Shown: in pieces, positions 24,606 to 33,303 of the stretch | How the letters are laid out: the number at the start of each line of letters is the position of its first letter | Numbering within the stretch: position 1 is the first letter of the stretch | Assembly (NCBI GenBank): GCA_023393475.1 | Contig: JAEWLC010000047.1 | Coordinates: forward strand, 3,881 to 67,880 | Length of the DNA stretch: 64,000 bases | Source: Pseudomonadota bacterium | GTDB taxonomy: Bacteria; Pseudomonadota; Alphaproteobacteria; Rhizobiales; Devosiaceae | Reading direction: 5' to 3' | Notes under the pieces: generated by a model | What the model was told of the DNA's origin: nothing | The model's input: the letters and a program-made list of their open reading frames with translations, nothing else | Database searches by the model: none | Program-made: the position numbers and the translations under genes

Positions 24606-25532
24606 CTAGCTCGCCAGCAATGCCTCGATCTCGGCGCGGGTCGGCATCGAGGGTGCGGTGCCGGGGCGCTGCACGGAGATGCCGGCGGTGGCGCAGCCGA
24701 AGCGGATGGCTTCGACCGGTGAGCGCCCCTCGGCGAGGGCTACGGCGAAGCCTCCGTTGAAGGCATCGCCCGCGCCGGTGGTCTCCACCACCTTCGGCAC
24801 CTTGAACGCCGGCACCATGTGCGTGCCGGCCTCGCCATGGAGCAGGGCGCCCTTTTCGCCGAGCGTGATGAGTGCATTCTTCGCGCCGCGCCGGACGAAC
24901 TCCTTTGCCGCGACGAGGGCATCATCCTCGGTGATGACGGTCAGGCCGGTCAGCGCCGCGGCTTCCGTCTCGTTGGGCGTGACATAGTCGCAGAGCCCGT
25001 AGATCGCATCGCTGACCTCGACGGCCGGTGCCGGGTTGAGGATGGTGATGACGCCATGCTTGCGCGCCAGCGTCAGTCCGGCGAGCGCCGTGACGGTTGG
25101 CTGCTCGAACTGGGTGATCAGCACTTTCGAGGTGGCGATGACCGATTCCGCCGCTTCCACGTCGGCAGGCGACAGGTGGGCCGCCGCGCCGCTCTCGACG
25201 ATGATGGCATTGTTGCCGGTTTCGGTGGAGACGAAGATGAACGCCGCGCCGGTCGGGGCGGTCTCGTCGATGACCACGGCGGAGGTGTCGATGCCGTCGG
25301 CGGCCCAGGCCTTCTGCGCCATCTCGCCGAACGTGTCGCGGCCGATGCGGGTGATCATGCGTGCATCGCCGCCGGCGCGAGCCGCGGCGATCGCCTGGTT
25401 CGAGCCCTTGCCGCCCGGGCCGTCCTTGAAGCCCTGGCCGAGGATGGTCTCGCCCATCAGCGGCAGGCGCGGGGCGCGGAACGCGAGGTCCGCAACGAAG
25501 ATGCCGAGTACGGCGACAGGCGCGCGCGCCAT
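24606..25532 (-). CDS. rbsK: ribokinase (PfkB family)
   Basis: 308 residues. Phosphorylates ribose to ribose-5-phosphate. PfkB signature 1 appears as DGPGGKGSNQAIAAARAGGD (about 36-55), signature 2 as VETTGAGDAFNGGFAVAL (about 249-266) with the catalytic Asp in GAGD. LNPAPAVEVSDAIYGLCDYV and TPNETEAAALTG are typical of RbsK. Start ATG at 25532; a longer in-frame reading runs back into the repeat at 25608 and is artefactual. As the last gene of the leftward nucleoside operon, it would use ribose released by the nucleoside hydrolase of the divergent operon (inference from context). Confidence 0.92.
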   Translation of the reverse strand: MARAPVAVLGIFVADLAFRAPRLPLMGETILGQGFKDGPGGKGSNQAIAAARAGGDARMITRIGRDTFGEMAQKAWAADGIDTSAVVIDETAPTGAAFIFVSTETGNNAIIVESGAAAHLSPADVEAAESVIATSKVLITQFEQPTVTALAGLTLARKHGVITILNPAPAVEVSDAIYGLCDYVTPNETEAAALTGLTVITEDDALVAAKEFVRRGAKNALITLGEKGALLHGEAGTHMVPAFKVPKVVETTGAGDAFNGGFAVALAEGRSPVEAIRFGCATAGISVQRPGTAPSMPTRAEIEALLAS

Positions 25533-25607
25533 GATGTGTCCTCCCTTGGGTGGCCGGATGCTGTCCCGCATCTCGGCCGATCTGGCACGCGAGTGCCCGA
25601 GACGCGA

Positions 25608-25686
25608 TGTCATCCCTGCGCAGGCAGGATCCAACTCCCCACCGGCGCAGGCTGCGAAATGGACCCCTGCCTGCGCAGGGATGACA
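25608..25686. repeat. TGTCATCCC-type inverted repeat pair
   Basis: The left element TGTCATCCCTGCGCAGGCAG (from 25608) and the right element, which in reverse complement begins TGTCATCCCTGCGCAGGCAG (ending at 25686), face each other across about 27 bases; each is itself a hairpin. Related elements occur at 38057-38136 and 63948-63973. It separates the RarA-like gene from rbsK and may stabilise or end the upstream transcript. Confidence 0.8.
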
Positions 25687-25725
25687 CCGAGTTTGGAGAG
25701 CGATACTGCCCGGCCAGGCTCGGTG

Positions 25726-26307
25726 TTAGGTGAGCTTCCCCGCCTTCAGTGCCGCAAGGATCCAGTCGCGATAGGTCTGGTCCTTGTTCTCGATCTCGGG
25801 CACCACCTTGCTGGCTTCGTTCATGAAGTAAAGGTAGTCGCGCCCCATCGCCTCGCCGCGGCCGGTATGCATGTCGACGGCAAAATCCGGAATCTCCGGC
25901 ATGCGCTCGCCGAAGGCCATGTTGTGCTTGGCCCAGTTCACCATGTCGTCGGTGGTGCGGTCCTTCCGGCCCGAGGCCATGACGCGGATGGCGTGCGCAG
26001 CGAACAGGAACCGGTCGTGCTCGGGTCGGCCAAAGCGCTCATGCATGCGATAGAGCGTGTCGATCAGCACCGGCGCATCGAGATTGCCGGCGCCGACATC
26101 CTCGACCGAAATCACCATGAGCCGCGCCCACATCTTCTCCTCGAGCTCTGGCGAGGTGATGAACATCTCCCAGCCCAGCAGCACTGCGTTCTCGACGAGG
26201 CCGCGGCGGATGGATTTCTGCAGCGCCGAGATCACCTCGTCGGCCGGAAAACCGTTCTCCGTGGTGGTGCGCTGCCACGGATCCGGCGCCTGCTTCACCT
26301 TCGTCAT
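25726..26307 (-). CDS. standalone RarA/MgsA C-terminal-like domain protein
   Basis: 193 residues with no Walker motifs. The sequence VISALQKSIRRGLVENAVLL, EKMWARLMVISVEDVGAGNL and RFLFAAHAIRVMASGRKDRT follows the pattern of the C-terminal tetramerisation region of the AAA+ recombination factor RarA/MgsA (there SALxKSxRGSD..AA..WL and R.L..IA.EDVG). The AAA+ module is absent and the start at 26307 is fixed by a four-base ATGA overlap with the upstream amidotransferase-like gene. Its presence in a nucleoside/sugar operon, not a DNA-repair one, suggests the fold is reused for another job. Function unknown; the family relation rests on recalled patterns. Confidence 0.7.
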   Translation of the reverse strand: MTKVKQAPDPWQRTTTENGFPADEVISALQKSIRRGLVENAVLLGWEMFITSPELEEKMWARLMVISVEDVGAGNLDAPVLIDTLYRMHERFGRPEHDRFLFAAHAIRVMASGRKDRTTDDMVNWAKHNMAFGERMPEIPDFAVDMHTGRGEAMGRDYLYFMNEASKVVPEIENKDQTYRDWILAALKAGKLT

Positions 26308-27053
26308 TTGCGCGCCACCCACGAAGCGATGTTGTTCCAGAGCGGCGCATAGCCGGCCCATTCGACGAAGGGCGGCGGGGCCCAGTGCGGGCCGCAATCG
26401 GAAGTGAAGACCGCCGATCGGCCCTTGCCGAATTCGCCGACCGCGATCAGCGGATCGCCGCCGACGCGCACCAGCACTTCGGCATCGGGCTTGGCCGCGA
26501 CCTCGTTATAGCCGAGCAGCGCCGGCCACTCGCCCGAAATCCCCTTGGTGATGGGATGGCCGGCATCGCCGAGCCGTGCGACCACGCCCTGCGGGTTCTC
26601 CTTGCGGTCGTCGTGCCGGGAGAGCGTCACCGGCAGCACTTCTTCCACCGGCGAGCCGGCATACTGGCCCTTGGCATCGATGCCCTGGAAGGTGAGGTAG
26701 CCGCCGATCATCACGAGCCCGCCACCATTGAGCACGTAGTCCTTGATCGAGACGAGACGGTTTGGCAGCGGCACCGAGCGCACGAACGTGTCGGGGTGCA
26801 GCAGCAGCGTGTTGGCGCCGATATCGGAGAGCATCACCACGTCATAGGCGGCAAGCGCCTCGGCCGTCTGCGGAAACTCGCGTGCGGCGAGGTGGTTGGG
26901 GAGGAAGGTTACCTCCCAGCCACCCGCCTCGAGCGCCGCGCGCAGCCAGCGGACGCCCTCGTTGTATTCGGTGGTGGTGAAGCTGTCGAAGCCCTTGGTG
27001 TGGATCGAGTGGGTGACCCAGGACTCCCCGGCGATCAGGACCTTCTTGCTCAC
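26304..27053 (-). CDS. class-I glutamine amidotransferase-like protein (GATase1_like)
   Basis: 249 residues from a GTG at 27053. The sequence KKVLIAGESWVTHSIHTKGF, YDVVMLSDIGANTLLLHPD, VSIKDYVLNGGGLVMIGGYL and GKGRSAVFTSDCGPHWAPPP matches the putative glutamine amidotransferase fold related to ThuA-like proteins. The only late Cys sits in TSDCGPHW rather than at a canonical nucleophile elbow (the elbow position reads MIGGYLTF), so classical glutaminase activity is doubtful. It overlaps the LacI gene (GTGA) and the RarA-like gene (ATGA), a tightly coupled trio. Role in the pathway unknown. Confidence 0.78.
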   Translation of the reverse strand: MSKKVLIAGESWVTHSIHTKGFDSFTTTEYNEGVRWLRAALEAGGWEVTFLPNHLAAREFPQTAEALAAYDVVMLSDIGANTLLLHPDTFVRSVPLPNRLVSIKDYVLNGGGLVMIGGYLTFQGIDAKGQYAGSPVEEVLPVTLSRHDDRKENPQGVVARLGDAGHPITKGISGEWPALLGYNEVAAKPDAEVLVRVGGDPLIAVGEFGKGRSAVFTSDCGPHWAPPPFVEWAGYAPLWNNIASWVARK

Positions 27054-28066
27054 GTTCTGAAATCCTTCGAGGTGGGCGCGGCGACGGACTGGCGCGCGAT
27101 GAGTTCGACCGGCAGGCGGGTGAGCAGCGGAGGCTGTTCGCCGCTCATCTGGGCGAGGAGGGCCTGGAAGCCCTGTCGCCCGAGCTGTTCGACCGGCTGG
27201 CGGATCGCCGTAAGCGGCGGCGTCAGCAGCGTATTGAACGAGCTGTCGTCGAAGCCGATCAGCGATACGTCGTCCGGCACGCTGGCATTGGCATCGCGAA
27301 TACCCATCACCGCGCCGATGGCGAGATAGTCGGACGAGGCGAAGATCGCCGTCGGCGGCAGCGGCAGCTCGAGGAACTTGACCGTCGCCGTACGCGCCAG
27401 CTCGGGCGCGAAGCTGCCCATCGCCACGTATTCGGGCCGCACCGGAACGCCGGCCTCGTTCATCGCCATCAGGAACCCTTCGCGCCGCTCGGTCACCGTC
27501 AGCAGCCCGTGTGGCCCGCCGAGATAGGCGATGCGGCGATGTCCGGCTTCGATCAGGTGCTTCGTCGCCTCGTAGGCGCCCTCGGTGTTCTCGACGAACA
27601 GCCGCGGCACGCTGACGCCGGGGATGTCCTCGTCGACGATGACGACGTTCCTGCGCTTGCCGATCAGCTTGGCCAGCGTGCCGTCGTCCGGCGTGTTGGT
27701 CATCATCAGGAGGCCATCGACATGGCCGTCCTGCAGCCGCTCCAGCGAGGCGATCTCGCGATGGCGGTCGGAACGGGTCGAGCTCATGAACACAGTGTAG
27801 CCGTGCCGGTCGGCCTCGTCCTCGAAGGCCGAGGCCAGTTCGGCAAAGAAGGGCTCGCGGATCTCGGGGGTGACGAGGCCGACGGCCTCGGTCTTGCCGG
27901 TCGAGAGGCGCTTGGCCATCAGGTTGGGCCGGTAGTCGAGCTTCTTGATCGAGGCGTCGATGCGCGCCGAAGTCGACGGCGGGAGCTCGATCCGGTGGTT
28001 CAGGTAGCGCGATACCGTCGTCGGCGAGACTCCGGCGTCCTGCGCTACGTCATGGATAGTGGCCAT
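27050..28066 (-). CDS. LacI-family transcriptional regulator
   Basis: 338 residues. N-terminal HTH MATIHDVAQDAGVSPTTVSR with the hinge helix region (PNLMAKRLSTGKT), then a periplasmic-binding-like effector domain: VGLVTPEIREPFFAELASAF, VDGLLMMTNTPDD, HRRIAYLGGPHG and IFASSDYLAIGAVMGIRD. The likely effector is a nucleoside, base or sugar handled by the flanking enzymes. LacI-type palindromes lie just upstream (28103 and 28116) and in the promoter of the divergent operon (30922), consistent with auto-control and control of both arms. ATG at 28066. Confidence 0.93.
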   Translation of the reverse strand: MATIHDVAQDAGVSPTTVSRYLNHRIELPPSTSARIDASIKKLDYRPNLMAKRLSTGKTEAVGLVTPEIREPFFAELASAFEDEADRHGYTVFMSSTRSDRHREIASLERLQDGHVDGLLMMTNTPDDGTLAKLIGKRRNVVIVDEDIPGVSVPRLFVENTEGAYEATKHLIEAGHRRIAYLGGPHGLLTVTERREGFLMAMNEAGVPVRPEYVAMGSFAPELARTATVKFLELPLPPTAIFASSDYLAIGAVMGIRDANASVPDDVSLIGFDDSSFNTLLTPPLTAIRQPVEQLGRQGFQALLAQMSGEQPPLLTRLPVELIARQSVAAPTSKDFRT

Positions 28067-28100
28067 TCTTCCCCCGCAAGGAAACCCAAGGCTAGGACGG

Positions 28101-28127
28101 CGAAAGCGCTTTAGTAAAGCGGTTTCG
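28101..28127. promoter_or_regulatory. tandem LacI-type operators upstream of lacI
   Basis: AAAGCGCTTT (28103-28112) is a perfect palindrome and AAAGCGGTTT (28116-28125) a near one. Both fit the AA-N-CG-N-TT core of LacI-family operators and are 13 bases apart, in the 65-base gap before the LacI gene. Binding by that LacI protein is inferred from position and core match. Confidence 0.62.
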
Positions 28128-28131
28128 CGGG

Positions 28132-29994
28132 CTACCACACGACAGGGCGCGTTTCCCCGGTCGCGACATTGACGAAACCCTCGGGCGCCAGCGGCGAGGG
28201 GGCGACGAGCACCCATTGCCACGGCGCGCAGGTGAGCGTCGCGAACATCAGCCGCTCCGGAAAGCCCGGATGCCAGCGCGGATGCCAGGTCGGCTCGTAC
28301 ATCCAGTCGACCCTGGCGGCTGCCTCGCGCAGCGCCTGCATGTCGGCGTTGAGCGCCTCCGCAGGGCGCTGCGACATCAGCCCGCCGACCTCGAAGCGCA
28401 CGGTGGCGGCGACCTCGCCGCGATGGACCAGCACCCAGCCGCCCTGCTGTTCGCGCAACCGGTTTACCGCCAGCGCCATGGCGGCGTCGGAGGAGCCGCA
28501 GGTCCAGATGTTGTGCTTGTCGTGGGCGACCGAGCAGGCGAGCGCCGTGTCGGGGTCGCGGGGACCGGTGCCGCGCCAGAACATTTTCGACACTTTGCCG
28601 TCGCCCGAGAAGCGGTCGACGATGGCGAACTTGGTGATGTTTTCGGCGTGGAGGCGCTGCACTTCGCCATGTTCGACCGGCATTTGTATGGTGAAAAACT
28701 CGGGATGCCAGTGGAAAGGACGGATGACGGCAGCGTTCATGGAGTCCCGGCCGGGCGCGGCATTGATGGCGAAGTCCCCGGCGGTGATCTCGCGCTGGAT
28801 ATTGACCGTGTGCGTGGCCCAATCGGGCCAGGTGACGCTCGGAACCTCGGCCGTGAACCGGTTGCCCTCGGACACCTGCCGGCCGTCGGCCCAGACCTTG
28901 GCGATCGCGAGGCTCGGCACGTCTTCCAGCAGGACGATGTCGGCATAACGCCCCGGCGCGATCGAGCCGACATGCCGGGTGAGCCGCATGTGGCGCGCCG
29001 GGTTGATGGTGACACACTGGATGGCGATTTCCGGCGCGAGGCCGGCCGCGATGGCGGTGCGGACATTGTGGTCGGTGGCGCCGACCTCGAGCGTCAGCGG
29101 CGCGCTGCGATCGTCGGTGGCGAAGGCCACCTGGCTCCAGTCGGTAAGGCCCTTCTCGAGCAGGCCCTTGATGATCTCCGGCATGGTGTGGATGCGGATC
29201 TCGATGAAGAGCCCGTGTCGCAGCTTGTCCCAGGCTTCGTCGGCGGTGGCCATTTCGTGGTCGGAGGCGAGGCCGGCGGCAGCGAAGGCGTTGATTTCGG
29301 GCAGGGAGCGCAGGCCCGCCGCGTGGCCCTCGACGACGCCGCGGGCAGCGAAGGTCGCCTCGATCATGCCCCAGAGCCGCTGGTGCGATGGGTTGTCGGG
29401 GTTCCAGACCGCAGGCCAGTCCATGACCTCGTCGAGGCCGGTGACCATCGGGCTCTGCATGAAGCCCTGCTGTTCGTCATGGCCGAAATACCCGCCGCCC
29501 CATTCGTAGGCGGTGGGCGGCACGGCCGAGCCGGGCTGCGGGAAGATCTTGAGCCGCGATCCGGCGCGGCGGGCGGTGAGCCAGAACTCGAGATTGTTCG
29601 GCCCGTCGACATTGGAGAATTCGTGGCTGGCCTCGCAGGTCCAGGTATTGCCGCGCGGCAGGACGAGGGCGGCTTCCCACTCGGGCGTGAGGTGCGAGCT
29701 CTCGATATGCTTGTGGACCTCGCCGAAGCCGGGGACAGCAGAGAGCTGGGGTTCGTGCACCTGCTCCTTCGCCTCGCCCTTGTACTCCCCTGCCGGCCCG
29801 ACCCAGGCGATGCGGCGGCCCTTGATGACGATCTCCTGGTCGGTGAGCCAGGTGCGCGAATGCACGTCGAGCAGCCGCCCGACGCGCAGGATCCGGTCGG
29901 CCGGCCGCTTACCGAGCGCCACGAGCAGGAGGTCCTGCCGGATGCGGACTTCGTCGCGCGCGTTGAGGATCAGGTCGTCGGGGAGGTCAGTCAT
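28132..29994 (-). CDS. adenine deaminase-like amidohydrolase
   Basis: 620-residue metal-dependent amidohydrolase resembling Ade (adenine to hypoxanthine). The metal motif is VPGFGEVHKHIESSHLTPEW with His94 and His96, equivalent to the HxHIESS signature of Ade. VEGHAAGL, AAGLASDHEMA and VAFATDDRSAP follow in the Ade order; the C-terminal domain has VDRFSGDGKVSKMFWRG and SVAHDKHNIWTCGSSDAAMA. Changes from the Ade consensus (GEVHKH for DAHVH, and an about 20-residue insert WLTARRAGSRLKIFPQPGSA) leave room for a related base as substrate. The ATG at 29994 overlaps the creatininase stop. Confidence 0.85.
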   Translation of the reverse strand: MTDLPDDLILNARDEVRIRQDLLLVALGKRPADRILRVGRLLDVHSRTWLTDQEIVIKGRRIAWVGPAGEYKGEAKEQVHEPQLSAVPGFGEVHKHIESSHLTPEWEAALVLPRGNTWTCEASHEFSNVDGPNNLEFWLTARRAGSRLKIFPQPGSAVPPTAYEWGGGYFGHDEQQGFMQSPMVTGLDEVMDWPAVWNPDNPSHQRLWGMIEATFAARGVVEGHAAGLRSLPEINAFAAAGLASDHEMATADEAWDKLRHGLFIEIRIHTMPEIIKGLLEKGLTDWSQVAFATDDRSAPLTLEVGATDHNVRTAIAAGLAPEIAIQCVTINPARHMRLTRHVGSIAPGRYADIVLLEDVPSLAIAKVWADGRQVSEGNRFTAEVPSVTWPDWATHTVNIQREITAGDFAINAAPGRDSMNAAVIRPFHWHPEFFTIQMPVEHGEVQRLHAENITKFAIVDRFSGDGKVSKMFWRGTGPRDPDTALACSVAHDKHNIWTCGSSDAAMALAVNRLREQQGGWVLVHRGEVAATVRFEVGGLMSQRPAEALNADMQALREAAARVDWMYEPTWHPRWHPGFPERLMFATLTCAPWQWVLVAPSPLAPEGFVNVATGETRPVVW

Positions 29995-30731
29995 AGTCCG
30001 TGCTTCGTCTTCCATAGTCCGATGAGGCGCACCGATTCCGCGGCGATGCCGGCGATCATCGCCTCACCCTTTTCGGCGGTGGCGGGGCGCGGATCGCCGA
30101 ATACGCCGGAGGTGTTGAACGCACTGAGCTTCATCGGCTCGCTGCCGAACAGCTCGGGGAATTCCGGATATTCGGGCTTCGCTCGGTCCATCCGTACCGT
30201 GTCCGGAGCCAGCGCCAGCATGATCGAGGTCTCGACCTCGTCGGCGTGGTAGAAACCGGGCCCGGCGGGCTCCGACTCCATCAGCTCGGCGGCCAGCGCC
30301 TCGAGCCGCGGATAATCGAGGTGGAGCACCGGAAAACCGGTTTCGCTCAGCGCCCGCGCCGCGAGGTTGATCGGCTCGCGATTGCCGAAATGGCCGTTGA
30401 CGGTGACGAGGCCTTTCACGCCCATGCGCTGCAATCCGCGGCCGATATCGAGCACCGACGACCGCAGCGTCTCGGGCGACAGCGACAATGTCCCGGCCCA
30501 GCCTTCGGTGGTCCAGGCATCGCCATAGGCGATCGCCGGCAGCAGCAGCCCGCTGCAGCCCTCGGCGATGCGGCGGGCGACGCCCGTCGCCATCACCGTG
30601 TCGGTGAGCAACGGCAGATGCGCCCCATGCTGCTCCACCGCGCCGACGGGCAGGATCCCGATAGTGCCGCGCGAAATCGCGGCGGAGACGTCTTCCCAGC
30701 TGGCGCTGGCCGCATCGAGCATCAGCGACAT
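29991..30731 (-). CDS. creatininase-family amidohydrolase
   Basis: 246 residues. Creatininase-fold metal enzyme: ILPVGAVEQHGAHLPLLTDT (about 26-45) holds the ligands Glu33, His35 and Asp44, and LVTVNGHFGNREPINLAARA the conserved NGHxGN. FYHADEVETSIMLALAPD supplies the downstream His and Glu. Relatives hydrolyse creatinine, formamidopyrimidine products (ArfB, FAPy) or mycofactocin peptides; here the partner genes suggest opening of a cyclic amide from a purine-like ring (inference). Start ATG at 30731 with an AAGGAACAGG ribosome site; it is the first gene of the leftward operon. Confidence 0.88.
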   Translation of the reverse strand: MSLMLDAASASWEDVSAAISRGTIGILPVGAVEQHGAHLPLLTDTVMATGVARRIAEGCSGLLLPAIAYGDAWTTEGWAGTLSLSPETLRSSVLDIGRGLQRMGVKGLVTVNGHFGNREPINLAARALSETGFPVLHLDYPRLEALAAELMESEPAGPGFYHADEVETSIMLALAPDTVRMDRAKPEYPEFPELFGSEPMKLSAFNTSGVFGDPRPATAEKGEAMIAGIAAESVRLIGLWKTKHGL

Positions 30732-30920
30732 CCTGCCTGTTCCTTGTGCAACCAAATTCTCCAATATCCAGCCAAACCTGCGGCGTCATTCGTGATTTGG
30801 CAGGTCCCGGCGCTGCCTGCAACATCGGCACCGAGCCCGGTCGCGAGGCGCTGGTTTCCATGCTGCGGAAGCGCCTCGATTGCATTTGACAAGCTTGTGA
30901 ATTCTGTCGTTAGCTCGTCA

Positions 30921-30937
30921 TGTAAACCGGTTTACCG
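30921..30937. promoter_or_regulatory. LacI-type operator in the divergent promoter
   Basis: GTAAACCGGTTTAC at 30922-30935 is a perfect 14-bp palindrome with the AA-N-CG-N-TT core, 14 bases before the amidohydrolase ATG at 30950, where a bound repressor would block transcription start. It shares its core with the sites before the LacI gene at 28103/28116. Confidence 0.75.
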
Positions 30938-30949
30938 GATGGGGGTCAA

Positions 30950-32314
30950 ATGGGTTCGACGCTTATCCACGGAGCGACAGTTCTGTCCGTGGACGCTGAA
31001 AACACGGTGTTCGAGGGTGGCTACGTCGCCATCCGCGATGGCCGGATCAGCGATATTGGTTCCCGGCACGCCACTCCCAACGCGTCCGGCTTCGACGAGG
31101 TGTTCGACCTGACCGGGCACCTCGTCATGCCGGGCCTCGTCAACGCCCACACCCATTCCGTGATGGTGCTGTTCCGCGGCCGCTCCGAGGGCCAGAGCCT
31201 CCTGACCATGGACGGGTGGTACAACTCCATCCGCGAGCCCGAGCTGTCGCTGCTTGCCTCCGACATCGGGCCGGCCGTGGCGCTGAGCTGCGCCGAAATG
31301 GCGCTCTCCGGCACCACCACCTTCTGCGACCAGTATTTCTTCGCCGAGGAAATCGCCGAGGCGGTCCGGGAGGCGGGCCTCCGCTCGGTCATCGCCTATG
31401 GCATCGTCCAGCTCGGCGACAAGGAACGCGGCGAAGAGGAACTGGCGAAGGCGACACGGTTCCTCGCCCAGCAGCGCTCAGCCGATGGCCGCGTCATCCC
31501 TTGGTTCGGCCCGCACGCCCCCTATGTCGACAACACCCAGGACCTGCTGCTGGCCGAGGTCGAGGTCGCCAACGAGTATGGCGTCGGCCTTCACCTGCAC
31601 ATGGCCTGCGGCCCCGAGGACAACGAGGAAACCGAGCGCCGCTACGGCACCACCGCGGCGGTGGCGCTTGAAAAGCTCGGCTTCTTCAAGGGCCGCATCC
31701 ATGCCGCGCACTGCCTCGACCTCAGCGACGAGGATATCGCGGTCTTCGCGCGGGCCCCGCATGCCTCGGTATCCTACAACGCCACCGCCGGGCTCCGTTC
31801 GGGCCGCGAGGGCATCTGTCCAGTGGTGGCGCTCAAGGCCGCCGGCGTCACCGTTGCCATCGGCACTGATAACGTTGCCGCCAACAATTCCTACGACCTC
31901 GTCTCCGAGATGCGCGTCGCCGGCCTCGTCGCATCGCATCGTGAGGGCGTGGCCCAGCCGCTGAGTTCGCGCGAACTGGTGCGCATGGCGACGATCGAAG
32001 GCGCCCGGGCACTCGGTCTGGAGCACGAGATCGGCAGCCTCGAAATCGGCAAGGCCGCCGACATCGCGGCCTTCGACATGCGTGGCGCCGGCTATTCGGA
32101 AACGCCCGACCCCGAGACGCTGCTCGTCTATTCCGGCTCCGGCCGCGACCTGCGCCATCTCTGGGTCGCGGGCGAACAGCTGGTCCGCGACCGCACCCTG
32201 ACTCGCCGCCCCTATGCTGATATTCGTCAGGATTACTCGGCCACCTATGCCGAGTTCTGGGATCGCGTCCGGCAAGCGAAGGCGGACGCCAGGAACAAGA
32301 AAGAAGTAGCCTGA
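30950..32314 (+). CDS. TRZ/ATZ-family amidohydrolase (MtaD/guanine-deaminase-like)
   Basis: 454 residues. Metal site MPGLVNAHTHSVMVLFRGRS (His67, His69), then GLHLHMACGPEDNEE, IHAAHCLDLSDEDIAVFARA, SYNATAGLRSG and VAIGTDNVAANNSYDLVSEM, all in the positions seen in S-adenosylhomocysteine/methylthioadenosine and guanine deaminases and the s-triazine hydrolases. It probably deaminates an aminated purine or nucleoside. First gene of the rightward operon; the LacI-type palindrome lies just upstream. TTG of the next gene follows after two bases. Confidence 0.88.
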   Translation: MGSTLIHGATVLSVDAENTVFEGGYVAIRDGRISDIGSRHATPNASGFDEVFDLTGHLVMPGLVNAHTHSVMVLFRGRSEGQSLLTMDGWYNSIREPELSLLASDIGPAVALSCAEMALSGTTTFCDQYFFAEEIAEAVREAGLRSVIAYGIVQLGDKERGEEELAKATRFLAQQRSADGRVIPWFGPHAPYVDNTQDLLLAEVEVANEYGVGLHLHMACGPEDNEETERRYGTTAAVALEKLGFFKGRIHAAHCLDLSDEDIAVFARAPHASVSYNATAGLRSGREGICPVVALKAAGVTVAIGTDNVAANNSYDLVSEMRVAGLVASHREGVAQPLSSRELVRMATIEGARALGLEHEIGSLEIGKAADIAAFDMRGAGYSETPDPETLLVYSGSGRDLRHLWVAGEQLVRDRTLTRRPYADIRQDYSATYAEFWDRVRQAKADARNKKEVA

Positions 32315-32316
32315 CC

Positions 32317-33276
32317 TTGACCAAGCGTAAGTTCATTTTCGACAGCGACGGCGGCGTCGACGACGCCCAGGCGCTGATCCTGCTCGTTGCCAACGGCAGG
32401 ACTCCCGACCTCATCACCACCGTGTTCGGCAATGTCGACCTCGACCAGGCGACGACCAACCTGCTCGCCACCCTCGCCATGCTCAAGGTCGATGTGCCCG
32501 TGCACAAGGGCGCTGACCGGCCGCTGACCCAGCCCGTGATCGACGCCAAATACGTGCATGGCGACGATGGTCTCGGCGGGGCGCGCCGGCCCGACAAGCA
32601 GGCCTTGCCTGCCTCCGAGGATGGCATCGGCGTGCTGCGCCGTACCTTCGGCGAAGCCGCCGCCAAGGGCGAGAAGGTCGACATCCTGATGATCGGGCCG
32701 CTGACCAACCTGGCGCTTGCGCTGCGGCTCGAGCCCTCGATCGTCGATGGCATCGGCACGCTGACGATCATGGGCGGCAACGTCTATGGCCGCGGCAACA
32801 CCACCCCGGCCGCCGAGTTCAACATCTATGCCGACCCCGAAGCCGCCCATGTCGTGCTGACGGCCGGGGTCGAGACCGTCGTGGTACCGTGGGAGCCCTG
32901 CACCACCCATTTCATGGAAGGGCCGCGTGTCGACCAGATGTTCGACGCCATTGCCGAGTCCCCGCTGCGCGATTTCTCCAAGGCCCTGGCGCGCCATGCC
33001 CGCGAGAATGGCATCAAGCGCGGCCTTGCCGATCGCTTCCTCTATGTCGATCCGCTGGCCGCCGCCGTCGTCATCGATCCCTCGATGGTGACCAAATCCA
33101 TCCTCGCCTCGTCGTCCGTAGCGCTGGCGCCGGGGATCACCCGCGGCATGACGCTGGTCGATCCTTCGGGCCGCCTCGGCACCCCCAAGATTACGTTCGT
33201 CGAGGAGGTCGATGTCGCAAAGGTCGACGCCCTCTACGCCGTATCCGCCGCCTACTCGCCAACGACGTCCCAATAA
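32317..33276 (+). CDS. nucleoside hydrolase (IUNH family)
   Basis: 319 residues. Splits a nucleoside into base and ribose. N-terminal FIFDSDGGVDDAQALILLVA is the DxDxGxDDAxAL calcium/ribose site; NVYGRGNTTPAAEFNIYADP carries the NxxAEFNxxxDPEAA motif, and a late ADRFLYVDPLAAAVVIDPS gives the closing Asp. GDDGLGGARRP matches the HGxDGLGG-like active-site loop. TTG start at 32317, two bases after the amidohydrolase stop. The base released would be handled by the deaminases and the ribose by ribokinase across the divergent promoter. Confidence 0.93.
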   Translation: MTKRKFIFDSDGGVDDAQALILLVANGRTPDLITTVFGNVDLDQATTNLLATLAMLKVDVPVHKGADRPLTQPVIDAKYVHGDDGLGGARRPDKQALPASEDGIGVLRRTFGEAAAKGEKVDILMIGPLTNLALALRLEPSIVDGIGTLTIMGGNVYGRGNTTPAAEFNIYADPEAAHVVLTAGVETVVVPWEPCTTHFMEGPRVDQMFDAIAESPLRDFSKALARHARENGIKRGLADRFLYVDPLAAAVVIDPSMVTKSILASSSVALAPGITRGMTLVDPSGRLGTPKITFVEEVDVAKVDALYAVSAAYSPTTSQ

Positions 33277-33303
33277 CCAGAACAATCGCAAACAGGAGTG
33301 CGC

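Noticed and set aside
30732..30949. Purine riboswitch in the divergent promoter
   Set aside because: No three-way-junction pattern was recognisable; the LacI-type palindrome explains regulation more simply.
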